From NCBI GenBank assembly GCA_910579925.1, contig CAJTVY010000014.1:1-64000 (forward strand): 64,000 bases of DNA, given 5' to 3'. Within the stretch, counting starts at the first letter, position 1; the number at the start of each line of letters is the position of its first letter. Source of the DNA: an uncultured Dorea sp. (lineage in GTDB: Bacteria; Bacillota; Clostridia; Lachnospirales; Lachnospiraceae). Made by a program: the position numbers and the translations under genes. Shown piece by piece: positions 1 to 7,748 of this stretch. Under the pieces are notes generated by a model, which was not told the origin of the DNA, did no database searches, and saw only the letters and a program-made list of their open reading frames with translations.

Positions 1-2020
1 TCGTTACTATCATCGAAGGCAATCAGGCAATGGAAAATGGATTGCGGGATGTGGTTTGCAACCATTTTCACTGACTGGCGACAACATTGTGTTATCCTGC
101 CTATATGGTAAAATATAGGTAGAAAGCAAGATAAGGAGGACGATTTTTATGATGACAGCAATCCATACTCCCACAATGATAGACGGTTATGTCCGCCTCT
201 CCAGAGACGATAATAAGAGAAATTATTCCTCTATCGAAAACCAGAAACTGATTATCCAGAAATACGCAGAAGAAAACAACATGATTGTACGCCATATCTA
301 CGAGGACGACGGCATTTCCGGCTATTCCTTCAACCGTCCCCAGTTTCAGAACATGATGGCCAATCTCGGCTCCATAGATGTAATCGTGGCGAAAGACCTT
401 TCTCGAATTGGACGGCACAATGCGAAGGTACTGCTTTTTCTCGAAGAAATGGAAGAACAGGGAAAGCGTGTGATTTTGATTGACGACAACTATGATTCCC
501 TCTACTCTGATGATGATATTATAGGAATCAAAACATGGGATAATGAACGCCATGTAAAGAACACAAGCCGAAAGGTAAAACGAATCAAGAAAATGGAGCA
601 GGAAAACGGCACCTTAAAATGCGCTCCCCCATTCGGTTACACAAGGCACCCACTGAACAAGCAGATGGTTTTAATTGATGAAGAAGCCGCCTCCATCCTG
701 AACCTTGAAAAAGACCTTTATCTGGAAGGAAACGGCATACGAAAGATTGCGGAAATCCTTTCAGACCGGGGCGTCCCCACGCCTACCATGCTGCAAAAGG
801 AACGCTGCGAGGCCCTGGGGCTGCCCTATCACCGGGAAGTTGCCTATATGTGGAGTTATGGTATGGTGAAAGATACTCTCTTTAATGATTATCATAACGG
901 GGTACTGCGAACCCACAAAAGAGAGAGAATGACCATCAACGGAAAAGACAAAAAGATTTCCAGAGATCAGCAATATGTTTTCCCGGACCACCACCCGAAA
1001 ATATTTGATGATGATACCATGAAGCTGCTCTTTGAGGTGAAAGACAGCCGCCATCACAGCCAGTACCGGGGCCAGAGGAAACACATCAACCTCTTTTCCG
1101 GGTGTCTGTACTGTAAGGACTGCGGCATGAAGCTGACCGCAATCAACCGCCCGAACCGTGGGAAATATTATGTGTGCGGCACCTACAACAAAAAGGGAAA
1201 GCAGTTTTGTGAATATGCCCATCTGGTGACAGAAGAAACCTTGATGGACGCTTTGGTTAAATATCTTACCCTTTGCCGTGACTCTCTGGCAGACATCATA
1301 CAGAATTTCGACCTGTCAAATTTAAAGGCTCCTACTTACTCCGCAGACGACAGCCTGCAGAGACTGGAGAACGAGCTGGAAAAAATCAAGAAAGAGCTGA
1401 AAACACTGATTACCCAAAAGGTAAAGGAACTCACGACAAATCCGGGGATGGCGGAAATTATCAATGAAACATATGCCTCTTTACAGACCGAAAAAATGGA
1501 ACGTATTTCTGCCATTGAAAAAACGCTGCAAGATTTGACGAAGGAGCCTCATATCCCCACTGCAGCAATCAAACCTAATTTGCAAACCGCACTGGATATT
1601 TTAAATGAGGTGCTGGAGCAAAAAGGTTTGACCCGGACGGACATTGAGGTTCTCGTTGAAAGAATCATTGTAGATAAAGACGGAAATGTTGACATCTATT
1701 TAAAACACGGTCTCGGCAATCTGGCGGCCTACGATTTCAAAGCCCACAAGGAGAATCTGAAGCTGACCATGATGATAGAGGCAATCCGGCTTCTGAAAAA
1801 GGACGAGACAGGTTTTACATCTGTGAAATTCCTGGCGGAAAGCCTGAAAGATATGGGTTATCCTATGCACAAGAAGAAGTTTACCACCTACATGGAGCAT
1901 TTGCTTGACCTAGGGCTGGTGGAAAAGACAGGAATCTACCATTATCCATACAGAATCGTGGCTTCCAGAGAGAAATTGACGAGTGTGGAAAAAATGTTCA
2001 TCATGCTAGGGCAGACTGGC
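1..2020. mobile_element. Right end of an integrative element (partial, body lies left of the window)
   Basis: The large serine recombinase at 149 runs without a stop into the C-terminal half of an unrelated ABC solute-binding protein. Protein character changes at about residues 610-626, which puts the element/chromosome boundary near 1985-2022. Elements of the Tn4451/Tn5397 type carry such recombinases at one end and insert at a short core dinucleotide. The left end and the 5' half of the target gene are outside the window, so the boundary is approximate and the element type is inferred. Confidence 0.5.
3..74 (+). CDS. Possible 3' end of an upstream element gene (partial)
   Basis: An open frame enters from the left window edge and stops at TGA 72-74, giving about 23 residues that read like protein (VTIIEGNQAM, then NGLRDVV). 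It lies just before the ribosome binding site of the recombinase, so it would be the last residues of the preceding element gene. The fragment is too short to assign, and the other two + frames also stay open for a similar length, so coding is only a guess. Confidence 0.25.
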   Translation, partial: VTIIEGNQAMENGLRDVVCNHFH

Positions 2021-2587
2021 GGAATGCCTGAAATGGTATTCGAATATATCCTGAAACAAAACGGCATCGACCCAGCCAAAGATGTGAACATCGACCAGAG
2101 CATCGACTTCGGTTCCACTGCCGCCGCATTCGCAGAAAACCAGGGTGATTTTACAGTTGAATTCGAACCAGGCGCAACAACCCTGGAAAAAGAAGGCAAA
2201 GGCTACGTCGTAGCCTCCCTTGGAACCGACAGCGGCTATGTCCCATACACCGCATTTTCCGCAAAGAAAAGCTATATGGAAGATCACCCGGAAGTCATTC
2301 AGGGCTTCACCAACGCACTTCAGAAAGGCATGGACTATGTGCAGTCACATACGCCGGAAGAGATCGCAGCCATCATTGCGCCTCAGTTCAAAGAGACAGA
2401 CCAGGATACCATCACAACAATCGTAACACGTTACTACGACCAGGATACCTGGAAAGAAAATCTGATCTTTGAGGAGGAGAGTTTCAATCTCCTTCAGGAT
2501 ATTCTTGAAGAAGCCGGCGAACTTACCGAGCGTGCTCCATACAACGATCTTGTAACGACAGAATTTGCTGAAAAAGCCGCAAAATAA
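149..2587 (+). CDS. Large serine recombinase (TnpX/TndX-like) fused in frame to a solute-binding protein tail
   Basis: This 812-residue product catalyses site-specific excision and integration of the flanking element. The N-terminal resolvase domain (about residues 10-150) has YVRLSRDD with probable nucleophile Ser18 and the DLSRIGR motif. A recombinase domain follows (about 165-300). A zinc ribbon begins at Cys319 (CLYCKDC, later VCG and QFCEY), and a Lys/Glu-rich coiled coil spans about 400-470. From about residue 624 (GGMPEM) the sequence becomes the C-terminal lobe of an NMT1/SsuA-type binding protein, with no signal peptide. AAGGAGG at 133-139 supports the first ATG; a second ATG follows at once. 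The recombinase part is probably complete to near its natural C-terminus, and the extra 190 residues are likely dead weight. An assembly join is the alternative explanation. Confidence 0.85.
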   Translation: MMTAIHTPTMIDGYVRLSRDDNKRNYSSIENQKLIIQKYAEENNMIVRHIYEDDGISGYSFNRPQFQNMMANLGSIDVIVAKDLSRIGRHNAKVLLFLEEMEEQGKRVILIDDNYDSLYSDDDIIGIKTWDNERHVKNTSRKVKRIKKMEQENGTLKCAPPFGYTRHPLNKQMVLIDEEAASILNLEKDLYLEGNGIRKIAEILSDRGVPTPTMLQKERCEALGLPYHREVAYMWSYGMVKDTLFNDYHNGVLRTHKRERMTINGKDKKISRDQQYVFPDHHPKIFDDDTMKLLFEVKDSRHHSQYRGQRKHINLFSGCLYCKDCGMKLTAINRPNRGKYYVCGTYNKKGKQFCEYAHLVTEETLMDALVKYLTLCRDSLADIIQNFDLSNLKAPTYSADDSLQRLENELEKIKKELKTLITQKVKELTTNPGMAEIINETYASLQTEKMERISAIEKTLQDLTKEPHIPTAAIKPNLQTALDILNEVLEQKGLTRTDIEVLVERIIVDKDGNVDIYLKHGLGNLAAYDFKAHKENLKLTMMIEAIRLLKKDETGFTSVKFLAESLKDMGYPMHKKKFTTYMEHLLDLGLVEKTGIYHYPYRIVASREKLTSVEKMFIMLGQTGGMPEMVFEYILKQNGIDPAKDVNIDQSIDFGSTAAAFAENQGDFTVEFEPGATTLEKEGKGYVVASLGTDSGYVPYTAFSAKKSYMEDHPEVIQGFTNALQKGMDYVQSHTPEEIAAIIAPQFKETDQDTITTIVTRYYDQDTWKENLIFEEESFNLLQDILEEAGELTERAPYNDLVTTEFAEKAAK
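2021..2587 (+). pseudogene. 3' half of an NMT1/SsuA-type ABC substrate-binding protein gene, split by the element
   Basis: Residues 624-812 of the fused frame match the second half of a periplasmic-binding-protein-like II solute receptor of the nitrate/sulfonate/thiamine-precursor class: GGMPEMVFEYILKQNG, a central GYVPYTAFSAKKSY segment, and a helical C-terminus with the ARAPYNDL-type ending. The lipoprotein signal and first lobe are missing. No permease or ATPase for it follows, because the next gene is convergent. The remnant cannot work as a transporter receptor; the ligand is unknown. Confidence 0.55.
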
Positions 2588-2632
2588 ACAAAATCGCAAC
2601 ACATAGAACACTGACGGATATCGTCATGAACA

Positions 2633-2678
2633 AAAGATGGGACTGCTGGATATCATTTTCTCTGGCAGTCCCATCTTT
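2633..2678. terminator. Bidirectional intrinsic terminator
   Basis: A perfect 14-bp inverted repeat (2633-2646 with 2665-2678, arm AAAGATGGGACTGC) has an 18-nt loop and A- or T-rich flanks on both sides. It sits between the convergent recombinase fusion gene and the acyl-CoA synthetase. Confidence 0.8.
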
Positions 2679-2691
2679 CTTCCGAATTATC

Positions 2692-4326
2692 CTATCTCCG
2701 GTTCTGCTCCTCCACAAGATGGGCAGCGCCGTACATCTCTCTCAGTCTCGGCTTCTCAATCTTCCCAGTGGCATTACGCGGCACGTCCGCAAAGATAATC
2801 TTTCTCGGTCTCTTATACCTCGGAAGTTTCTTACAGAATATATCAATCTCATCCTCCGTACAGATCACACCCGGCTTCAAGGCTACGATTGCCGCCGCAA
2901 TCTCACCGAGTCTCTGGTCTGGCAGACCAATTACAGCAACATCCAGTATTGCATCATTGGTACGAAGAAAATCTTCAATCTGCACAGGATAAATATTCTC
3001 GCCTCCGCTGATGATTACGTCTTTCTTACGGTCTACCAAAAAGATAAATCCATCTTCATCCTCCATGGCCATATCCCCTGTATAAAGCCAGCCGTCATGC
3101 AACACCTCCCTGGTCGCCTTCTCGTCGTTATAATACTCCACCATAACCCCCGGCCCTTTGACCGCCAGTTCGCCAGTCTCTCCTTGTTTCACAGGATTGC
3201 CTTGATCATCGATAATCTTCGTCTTCCAACCATACCCCGACTTTCCGATGGCTCCCACCTTGTGTATATTATCCACACCCAGATGGACGCACCCTGGCCC
3301 GATGGATTCGCTCAGACCATAGTTGGTATCATACTGATGATCTGGAAAATATTCCTTCCAATGCTTAATAAGGCTCGGCGGAACCGGCTGCGCACCGATA
3401 TGCATGAGCCTCCACTGGTCAAGCTGGTACATCTCAAGCTTAATCTTCCCACTGTCCAGAGCAAGCAGAAGGTCCTGCGCCCAGGGAACCAGAAGCCACA
3501 CAATAGTGCACTTCTCCTCCGACACAGCACGAAGAATAAACTCCGGATTCGTCCCCTTCAGCAGCACAGCCTTCCCGCCGGTCAGAAAGCTTCCAAACCA
3601 GTGCATCTTCGCCCCTGTATGATACAAAGGCGGAATACACAGGAACACGTCGTCCTTTGTCTGCCCATGATGATTCTGTTCCACTTTAGCAGAATGCATC
3701 AATGCCTCATGGGTATGTAAAATCGCCTTCGGGAATCCTGTCGTCCCCGACGAAAAATAGATAGCCGCATAATCATCATCATTGATATCTATTCTTGGAG
3801 ACTGACTGGAACAATTAGCCGAATGCATCGTATAATCCTCTGCAAAACCCGGACATCCATCGCCAACATAATAAAGAAGCCTGTGTCTGCTGATACTGTC
3901 CGCAATCTCCTCCACACGTCCGATAAACTCCGGTCCAAATACCAGTACGTCCACTTCCGCCAGTTCCACACAATACTGAATCTCCTCTGCCGAATAACGG
4001 AAATTCAGCGGCACAGCCAGCGCTCCTGTTTTCAATATCCCAAAATAAATCGGAAGCCATTCCAGGCAGTTCATCAGCAGGACAGCTACCTTATCTCCCT
4101 TTTTAATCCCCCGCTCCAGCAAGAGATTCGCAAAACGATTTGACTTTTCATTAAACACATTCCAGGTAATCTCCCGCCTGTAATAAGAAGCACGCACCGG
4201 CTCGATCAGTTCATACTCCTTCCATGTTACGCGCCTTGTCTCCGGCATCTCTGGATTAATCTCCACCAGGCATACATCGTCACCGTACAGCCGGCAGTTT
4301 TTCTCTAAAATATCTGTAATAGGCAT
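2692..4326 (-). CDS. Acyl-CoA synthetase (AMP-forming, class I adenylate-forming family)
   Basis: This 544-residue enzyme activates a carboxylic acid with ATP to an acyl-adenylate and then to the CoA thioester. It shows the family motifs in order: phosphate loop YFSSGTTGFPKA (about residues 190-202), the YGLSE adenine motif (about 320), GWLYTGD (about 415) and the C-terminal lysine region PRNATGKIEK (about 520). Length is normal. AAGGGG precedes the ATG. It is transcribed alone from a strong promoter with an overlapping palindrome, so it is probably repressed until its substrate appears. The substrate (fatty, aromatic or bile acid) cannot be told from sequence; I did not see enough to call it BaiB. 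Confidence 0.85.
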   Translation of the reverse strand: MPITDILEKNCRLYGDDVCLVEINPEMPETRRVTWKEYELIEPVRASYYRREITWNVFNEKSNRFANLLLERGIKKGDKVAVLLMNCLEWLPIYFGILKTGALAVPLNFRYSAEEIQYCVELAEVDVLVFGPEFIGRVEEIADSISRHRLLYYVGDGCPGFAEDYTMHSANCSSQSPRIDINDDDYAAIYFSSGTTGFPKAILHTHEALMHSAKVEQNHHGQTKDDVFLCIPPLYHTGAKMHWFGSFLTGGKAVLLKGTNPEFILRAVSEEKCTIVWLLVPWAQDLLLALDSGKIKLEMYQLDQWRLMHIGAQPVPPSLIKHWKEYFPDHQYDTNYGLSESIGPGCVHLGVDNIHKVGAIGKSGYGWKTKIIDDQGNPVKQGETGELAVKGPGVMVEYYNDEKATREVLHDGWLYTGDMAMEDEDGFIFLVDRKKDVIISGGENIYPVQIEDFLRTNDAILDVAVIGLPDQRLGEIAAAIVALKPGVICTEDEIDIFCKKLPRYKRPRKIIFADVPRNATGKIEKPRLREMYGAAHLVEEQNRR

Positions 4327-4343
4327 TAGAAAAATCCCCTTTC

Positions 4344-4369
4344 ACTTTAGTGCTTTTAATCACTAAAGT
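4344..4369. promoter_or_regulatory. Palindromic operator at the acyl-CoA synthetase start site
   Basis: A perfect 9-bp inverted repeat (ACTTTAGTG at 4344-4352, CACTAAAGT at 4361-4369, 8-nt spacer) covers the predicted transcription start, between the -10 box and the ribosome binding site. This is the classic place for a TetR- or MarR-type repressor. No such regulator is encoded in the window. Confidence 0.55.
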
Positions 4370-4371
4370 TA

Positions 4372-4400
4372 ATAATACCCAATTTTATATAAAATGTCAA
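4372..4400 (-). promoter_or_regulatory. Sigma-A promoter of the acyl-CoA synthetase gene
   Basis: Read on the minus strand: TTGACA (4400-4395), 17-nt spacer, TATTAT (4377-4372). The predicted start falls near 4364, inside the operator palindrome. Confidence 0.75.
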
Positions 4401-4442
4401 TGCCTTTGTTTTCAGACAAACTAATACCATTAAAATAAATGA

Positions 4443-4469
4443 TAACAGGGCCGCTTGTCTGAACTGTTC
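4443..4469. repeat. Copy 1 of a 27-nt palindrome-like repeat (second copy at 25170)
   Basis: TAACAGGGC, then GCTTGTCT, then CTGTT: 23 of 27 positions match 25170-25196. Here the sequence lies just downstream of the AraC gene at 4531 and upstream of the acyl-CoA synthetase promoter. Its ends (AACAG and CTGTT) can pair. Confidence 0.5.
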
Positions 4470-4530
4470 CAAATTTATACGCCCAAAAAGGGCGATGAAA
4501 ATAATTCCTATCTTCCATCACCCTCAATAT

Positions 4531-5343
4531 TTACCTTCCGGTTATCCTGTTCTTCTGTCTGTACTCCCTGGGCGACATTCCATACACCCCTTTAAACGCT
4601 CTGGAAAAATGCAAAAGATTCGGATATCCCACAGATGCTCCGACATCCCCGATCGGCGCTTTTCCTTCCGTCAGTTCCTCAGCAGCCCTCTCCATACGAA
4701 AACTGATCAAAAACCTCTGGGGCGACTGCCCTGTAATGGATTTAAACACCTTCCCAAAATAACTTCTGTCAAGCCAGCACTGCTTTGCAAGTTCTTCCAC
4801 CGAAATATGGCGGTAATAATTCTGCTTAATGTACTGGATCGCCCCTTCCACATACTCCTCACTGCTTCGCCCTTCAGCCGCCGGTCTTCGAAAACGTGAT
4901 GTCCGTATCAGACAATCCACAAAAATATACAGATACCCCCTGGCCCGTAAAGGACACTCTTCCTCACTCTTTACCAATTCTATCATACTTCCAAGAAGTT
5001 CGTCGCCCTGCCCTGGATTCTCAGGCAGATACACAGGCTGGTCCCCACAAAGTCCAGACATCTTCGCATATTCCTCCGCCCTGAGTCCTCCGAATTCTAC
5101 CCACACATAATCCCACTTTCCTTCCGGGATCACCTCGCACCGGCGTGCCTCATCCGGCCCAATTAGAAATCCCATCCGTTCTGATAATGTGTAGAAACAG
5201 GCTGCTTCGTTCTCCTTTTCCATTCGCAAAACTCCACTGCCTGAAATGATGTAACAAAAAAGATAATGACCGCCAGATTCATACTGCTTTATCTGTAGCG
5301 GACACTGTTTTTCATACCCGCATCGATAGATCGATAAATCCAT
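4531..5343 (-). CDS. AraC-family transcriptional regulator (sugar-responsive type)
   Basis: This 270-residue protein has an N-terminal cupin-like ligand domain (from YRCGYEKQCPL) and a C-terminal double helix-turn-helix (about residues 165-265) with SYFGKVFKSITGQSPQRFL and the ending FSRAFKGVYGMSPREYR. AAGGAG lies upstream of the ATG at 5343. The longer frame from the GTG at 5355 would begin inside that site, so the ATG is preferred. It is a close paralogue of the regulator at 6612. It has its own promoter flanked by two identical palindromes, probably LacI sites, so it is likely under control of the adjacent LacI protein. Confidence 0.85.
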   Translation of the reverse strand: MDLSIYRCGYEKQCPLQIKQYESGGHYLFCYIISGSGVLRMEKENEAACFYTLSERMGFLIGPDEARRCEVIPEGKWDYVWVEFGGLRAEEYAKMSGLCGDQPVYLPENPGQGDELLGSMIELVKSEEECPLRARGYLYIFVDCLIRTSRFRRPAAEGRSSEEYVEGAIQYIKQNYYRHISVEELAKQCWLDRSYFGKVFKSITGQSPQRFLISFRMERAAEELTEGKAPIGDVGASVGYPNLLHFSRAFKGVYGMSPREYRQKNRITGR

Positions 5344-5372
5344 AAAGCTTCCCACTCCTTAATTTGTATTCG

Positions 5373-5386
5373 GTTTTGCGCAAAAC
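5373..5386. promoter_or_regulatory. LacI-type operator O2 (downstream of promoter)
   Basis: Perfect 14-bp palindrome GTTTTGCGCAAAAC with the central CG typical of LacI/GalR operators. It lies about 15 nt downstream of the -10 box of the AraC gene at 4531 and 61 nt centre to centre from an identical site. Confidence 0.75.
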
Positions 5387-5400
5387 TATCATTTAAAAAT

Positions 5401-5430
5401 ATTATAAGCACATAAAATGCTATTTTTCAA
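5401..5430 (-). promoter_or_regulatory. Promoter of the AraC gene at 4531
   Basis: Minus strand: TTGAAA (5430-5425), 18-nt spacer, TATAAT (5406-5401). It is bracketed by the two GTTTTGCGCAAAAC sites. Confidence 0.7.
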
Positions 5431-5433
5431 GAA

Positions 5434-5447
5434 GTTTTGCGCAAAAC
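5434..5447. promoter_or_regulatory. LacI-type operator O1 (upstream of promoter)
   Basis: Second perfect copy of GTTTTGCGCAAAAC, immediately upstream of the -35 box. The 61-bp spacing is close to six helical turns and would allow a tetrameric LacI-family protein to form a small loop. Confidence 0.75.
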
Positions 5448-5477
5448 GGAATACCGCACAAAAATGGGATTGCTTTT

Positions 5478-6575
5478 TTATTCATTTTGCATAATTATTC
5501 TTCGATTTTCTACAGAATCACGAACCACCAGCTTCACCGGAAGCCTGTCAGCCATAGAAATATCACGTCCTCCCTGTATAAATTCAAACAACTTCTTAAC
5601 AGCACGCCGCGCTTTCTCCTCCACATCCTGATGCACCGTGGTAAGCTTCGGTCTGCACATGCGAGAACTCTCCGTGTCGTCAAACCCGGTCACAGACACA
5701 TCCTTTGGCACACAAATTCCCATATCATTCAATCCGGCAATTGCTTCTACCGCATAGTAATCCGATGCAAAAAACAATGCATCATACTCTTTGGAAAGTC
5801 TGGCAAGATTCTGTTTATAAAACATGTTCCTGCAATCCTGCTCCTTAGGTATCATAATATGCTGCATATATTCCCCCAGACAGTCTTCTGCCCCGCTGCC
5901 GTCGTCCGCCGGCTCACGGCCTTCCCCGGATCCATAATGTTCAGACAGCCCATACTGACTGCACGCCGCACAGACTCCCTTCCACCGTTCATGATCCACC
6001 CCGGTGTCGTTGTCCGACAGAAACGCAATCCTTTTATGCCCCGTCTCCAGGAGATACTCTGTCATAAGGTATCCGCCGCTAAAGTCATCAAGCCCTACAT
6101 TGGCTACCTTCTGCTTTTCATAATATGTATCAATCGACACCATTGGTACCTTGCAGCTTCTCTGCAGCTTCTCATTATCACGAGTGCCGAACCCAAGCGT
6201 AATCAGCCCTTCCACATTCCACGTTGCCGCAAACTGGATTCCCTCTTCGGGAGTCGCCGTAAAATGCAGCAGCATATAATAATTCCTCTGGTATATTTCA
6301 GACTCCATTGAACGGATCAGTATATTTGTAAATGCATGTCCCTCGCCGTAATGTTTCCATTCATCCGGTTCGCCGGCAAGAATCCCTATCACCCGGGAAT
6401 TGCCGCCTGCCAGCATCCTTGCCCCCATGCTGGGAATATAATCCATCTCCGCAAGAAGCTTCTCTACCTTTTCCACCGTTTCCTCCGACACCTTCTTATG
6501 ATTCCCATGGATCACATTCGACACGGTCGTAGGGCTCACTTCTGCCTTTCTGGCAATGTCCTTGATACGTATCAT
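5478..6575 (-). CDS. LacI/GalR-family transcriptional regulator
   Basis: This 365-residue repressor has the N-terminal helix-turn-helix (IKDIARKAEVSPTTVSNVIH, residues 3-22) with its hinge, then a periplasmic-binding-like effector domain (about 60-345) including VSVTGFDD near residue 295. GAGGTG precedes the ATG by 7 nt. It follows the second AraC gene by 36 nt and precedes the first AraC gene, all on the minus strand and divergent from the alpha-galactoside operon. The two perfect 14-bp palindromes just downstream of it are its likely targets. Residues about 205-225 are unusually Gly/Glu/Asp-rich. Confidence 0.88.
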   Translation of the reverse strand: MIRIKDIARKAEVSPTTVSNVIHGNHKKVSEETVEKVEKLLAEMDYIPSMGARMLAGGNSRVIGILAGEPDEWKHYGEGHAFTNILIRSMESEIYQRNYYMLLHFTATPEEGIQFAATWNVEGLITLGFGTRDNEKLQRSCKVPMVSIDTYYEKQKVANVGLDDFSGGYLMTEYLLETGHKRIAFLSDNDTGVDHERWKGVCAACSQYGLSEHYGSGEGREPADDGSGAEDCLGEYMQHIMIPKEQDCRNMFYKQNLARLSKEYDALFFASDYYAVEAIAGLNDMGICVPKDVSVTGFDDTESSRMCRPKLTTVHQDVEEKARRAVKKLFEFIQGGRDISMADRLPVKLVVRDSVENRRIIMQNE

Positions 6576-6611
6576 AAACTAACACCTCATAAAACTGATA
6601 TAACTAAAAAA

Positions 6612-7466
6612 CTATCTGTCAATAATCTTATTCTTCTGTCTGTACTCCCTGGGCGAAACCCCATACACACCTTTGAATGCCCTGGAAAAGTGCAGAAGAT
6701 TAGGATACCCCACCGACGATCCGATATCGCTGACCGAATCATCTCCGATGATCAACGCATCCGCCGCTTTCGTCATCCGGTAACGGATCAGAAATTCCTG
6801 GGGCGACTGGCCTACCACCTTCTTAAACACCTTGCCAAAATAACTGCGGTCTAGCTGGCATTTCCTGGCAATGTCCTCTACCGTAATGTCCTGATCATAA
6901 TTATGTTCGATATACACCACGGCCTCCCGGGCATAAAACTCGCTAAGTTTTCCGCCCTGTAACTGTTTTTTGGACGCCGAATATTTAATCAGACAGTCCA
7001 GGAACAGGTACAGATGCCCGATCATCTCCATGTTTGAAGCATTCTGGCTTTTGACAATGGTAAGCATTCTGTTCTGCAGACTCTCCCCGTATTCAGGAGA
7101 AGCCAGACGATATACCGGCGTCTTATGGGACAATCCCGCAAGTTCCACGCACTCTTTGGCCCGAAGTCCTCCGAATTCTACCCATACATATTCCCAGGGC
7201 TGGTCATTGTCCGCAAAGTAGGTATTGACATACCCAGGCTCGATAATGAATCCATTACCCGCCTCAATGTCATGGGCAACTGCCTCCCCCCGCTCATCGT
7301 TAGCGTGCAGGCAGCCCTTCCCGGAAATAACATAATGAAAGAGATAATTGTTTCTTACATACGGCCCGAATGAGTGCAGAGGTTCACACTTCTCATACCC
7401 ATATTGGTATATTGTCAGGTCCATAAACCGCTCGTCCTGGAACACTGAAAACAAATGATTCGTCAT
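6612..7466 (-). CDS. AraC-family transcriptional regulator of the alpha-galactoside locus
   Basis: This 284-residue protein has an N-terminal cupin-like domain (from LTIYQYGYEKCEPL) and a C-terminal AraC helix-turn-helix pair ending FSRAFKGVYGVSPREYR. The ATG has GAGGTG at 7-nt spacing. It is the divergent neighbour of the binding-protein gene at 7749, the usual position for the MsmR/RafR-type activator of that operon. It resembles the gene at 4531 along its whole length, so the pair arose by duplication. The inducing sugar is inferred to be an alpha-galactoside. Confidence 0.87.
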   Translation of the reverse strand: MTNHLFSVFQDERFMDLTIYQYGYEKCEPLHSFGPYVRNNYLFHYVISGKGCLHANDERGEAVAHDIEAGNGFIIEPGYVNTYFADNDQPWEYVWVEFGGLRAKECVELAGLSHKTPVYRLASPEYGESLQNRMLTIVKSQNASNMEMIGHLYLFLDCLIKYSASKKQLQGGKLSEFYAREAVVYIEHNYDQDITVEDIARKCQLDRSYFGKVFKKVVGQSPQEFLIRYRMTKAADALIIGDDSVSDIGSSVGYPNLLHFSRAFKGVYGVSPREYRQKNKIIDR

Positions 7467-7571
7467 AATGCGTCACCTCTCTTTTCTGATATTCTCCTCC
7501 TTTTTCGTTATTATGTCCAAAAATGCACAATGGTTTTTGTAAAAAACAACGAAAAATTGGATATCTCTTAT

Positions 7572-7601
7572 ATTATATACCAAAATACGTCTATACTTCA
7601 A
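7572..7601 (-). promoter_or_regulatory. Promoter of the AraC-LacI regulator genes
   Basis: Minus strand: TTGAAG (7601-7596), 18-nt spacer, TATAAT (7577-7572). This leaves a leader of about 100 nt before the AraC ATG at 7466, with an unused AAGGAGG at about 7495-7505. Confidence 0.55.
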
Positions 7602-7625
7602 CATTTTCTTTATTATCCCGCATTA

Positions 7626-7687
7626 TGGTAAAATTCCGCCTCATCTAAACATTTACCTTTGCGTAGCAAACTGCTATCATTTTACCA
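7626..7687. promoter_or_regulatory. Spaced 9-bp inverted repeat in the sugar operon control region
   Basis: TGGTAAAAT at 7626-7634 and its complement ATTTTACCA at 7679-7687 bracket the candidate promoter of the binding-protein operon. They could be half-sites for one of the AraC proteins. This is inference only. Confidence 0.35.
7652..7680 (+). promoter_or_regulatory. Candidate activator-dependent promoter of the alpha-galactoside operon
   Basis: TTTACC (7652-7657), 17-nt spacer, TATCAT (7675-7680). The poor -35 box fits an AraC-activated promoter. The predicted leader is about 60 nt. Confidence 0.4.
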
Positions 7688-7702
7688 GTAAATACATAAA
7701 AA

Positions 7703-7728
7703 TTCATGCAACTTAACGAATGCATGAA
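7703..7728. promoter_or_regulatory. 8-bp palindrome in the operon leader
   Basis: TTCATGCA (7703-7710) and TGCATGAA (7721-7728) with a 10-nt spacer sit directly before the ribosome binding site (AAGGAGAGG). They may be an operator or an RNA hairpin that affects translation of the binding protein. Confidence 0.4.
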
Positions 7729-7748
7729 GGGAAAAGGAGAGGTGTGGA

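Noticed and set aside
2626..3720. 364-codon + strand open frame
   Set aside because: Antisense to the acyl-CoA synthetase, begins inside a terminator hairpin and has no recognisable protein features.
2692..4326. Bile-acid CoA ligase BaiB
   Set aside because: The fold and motifs fit any acyl-CoA synthetase and no other bai genes are nearby.
4480..4494. Terminator of the AraC gene at 4531
   Set aside because: Only a 5-bp stem (CGCCC/GGGCG) without a T-run; too weak to call.
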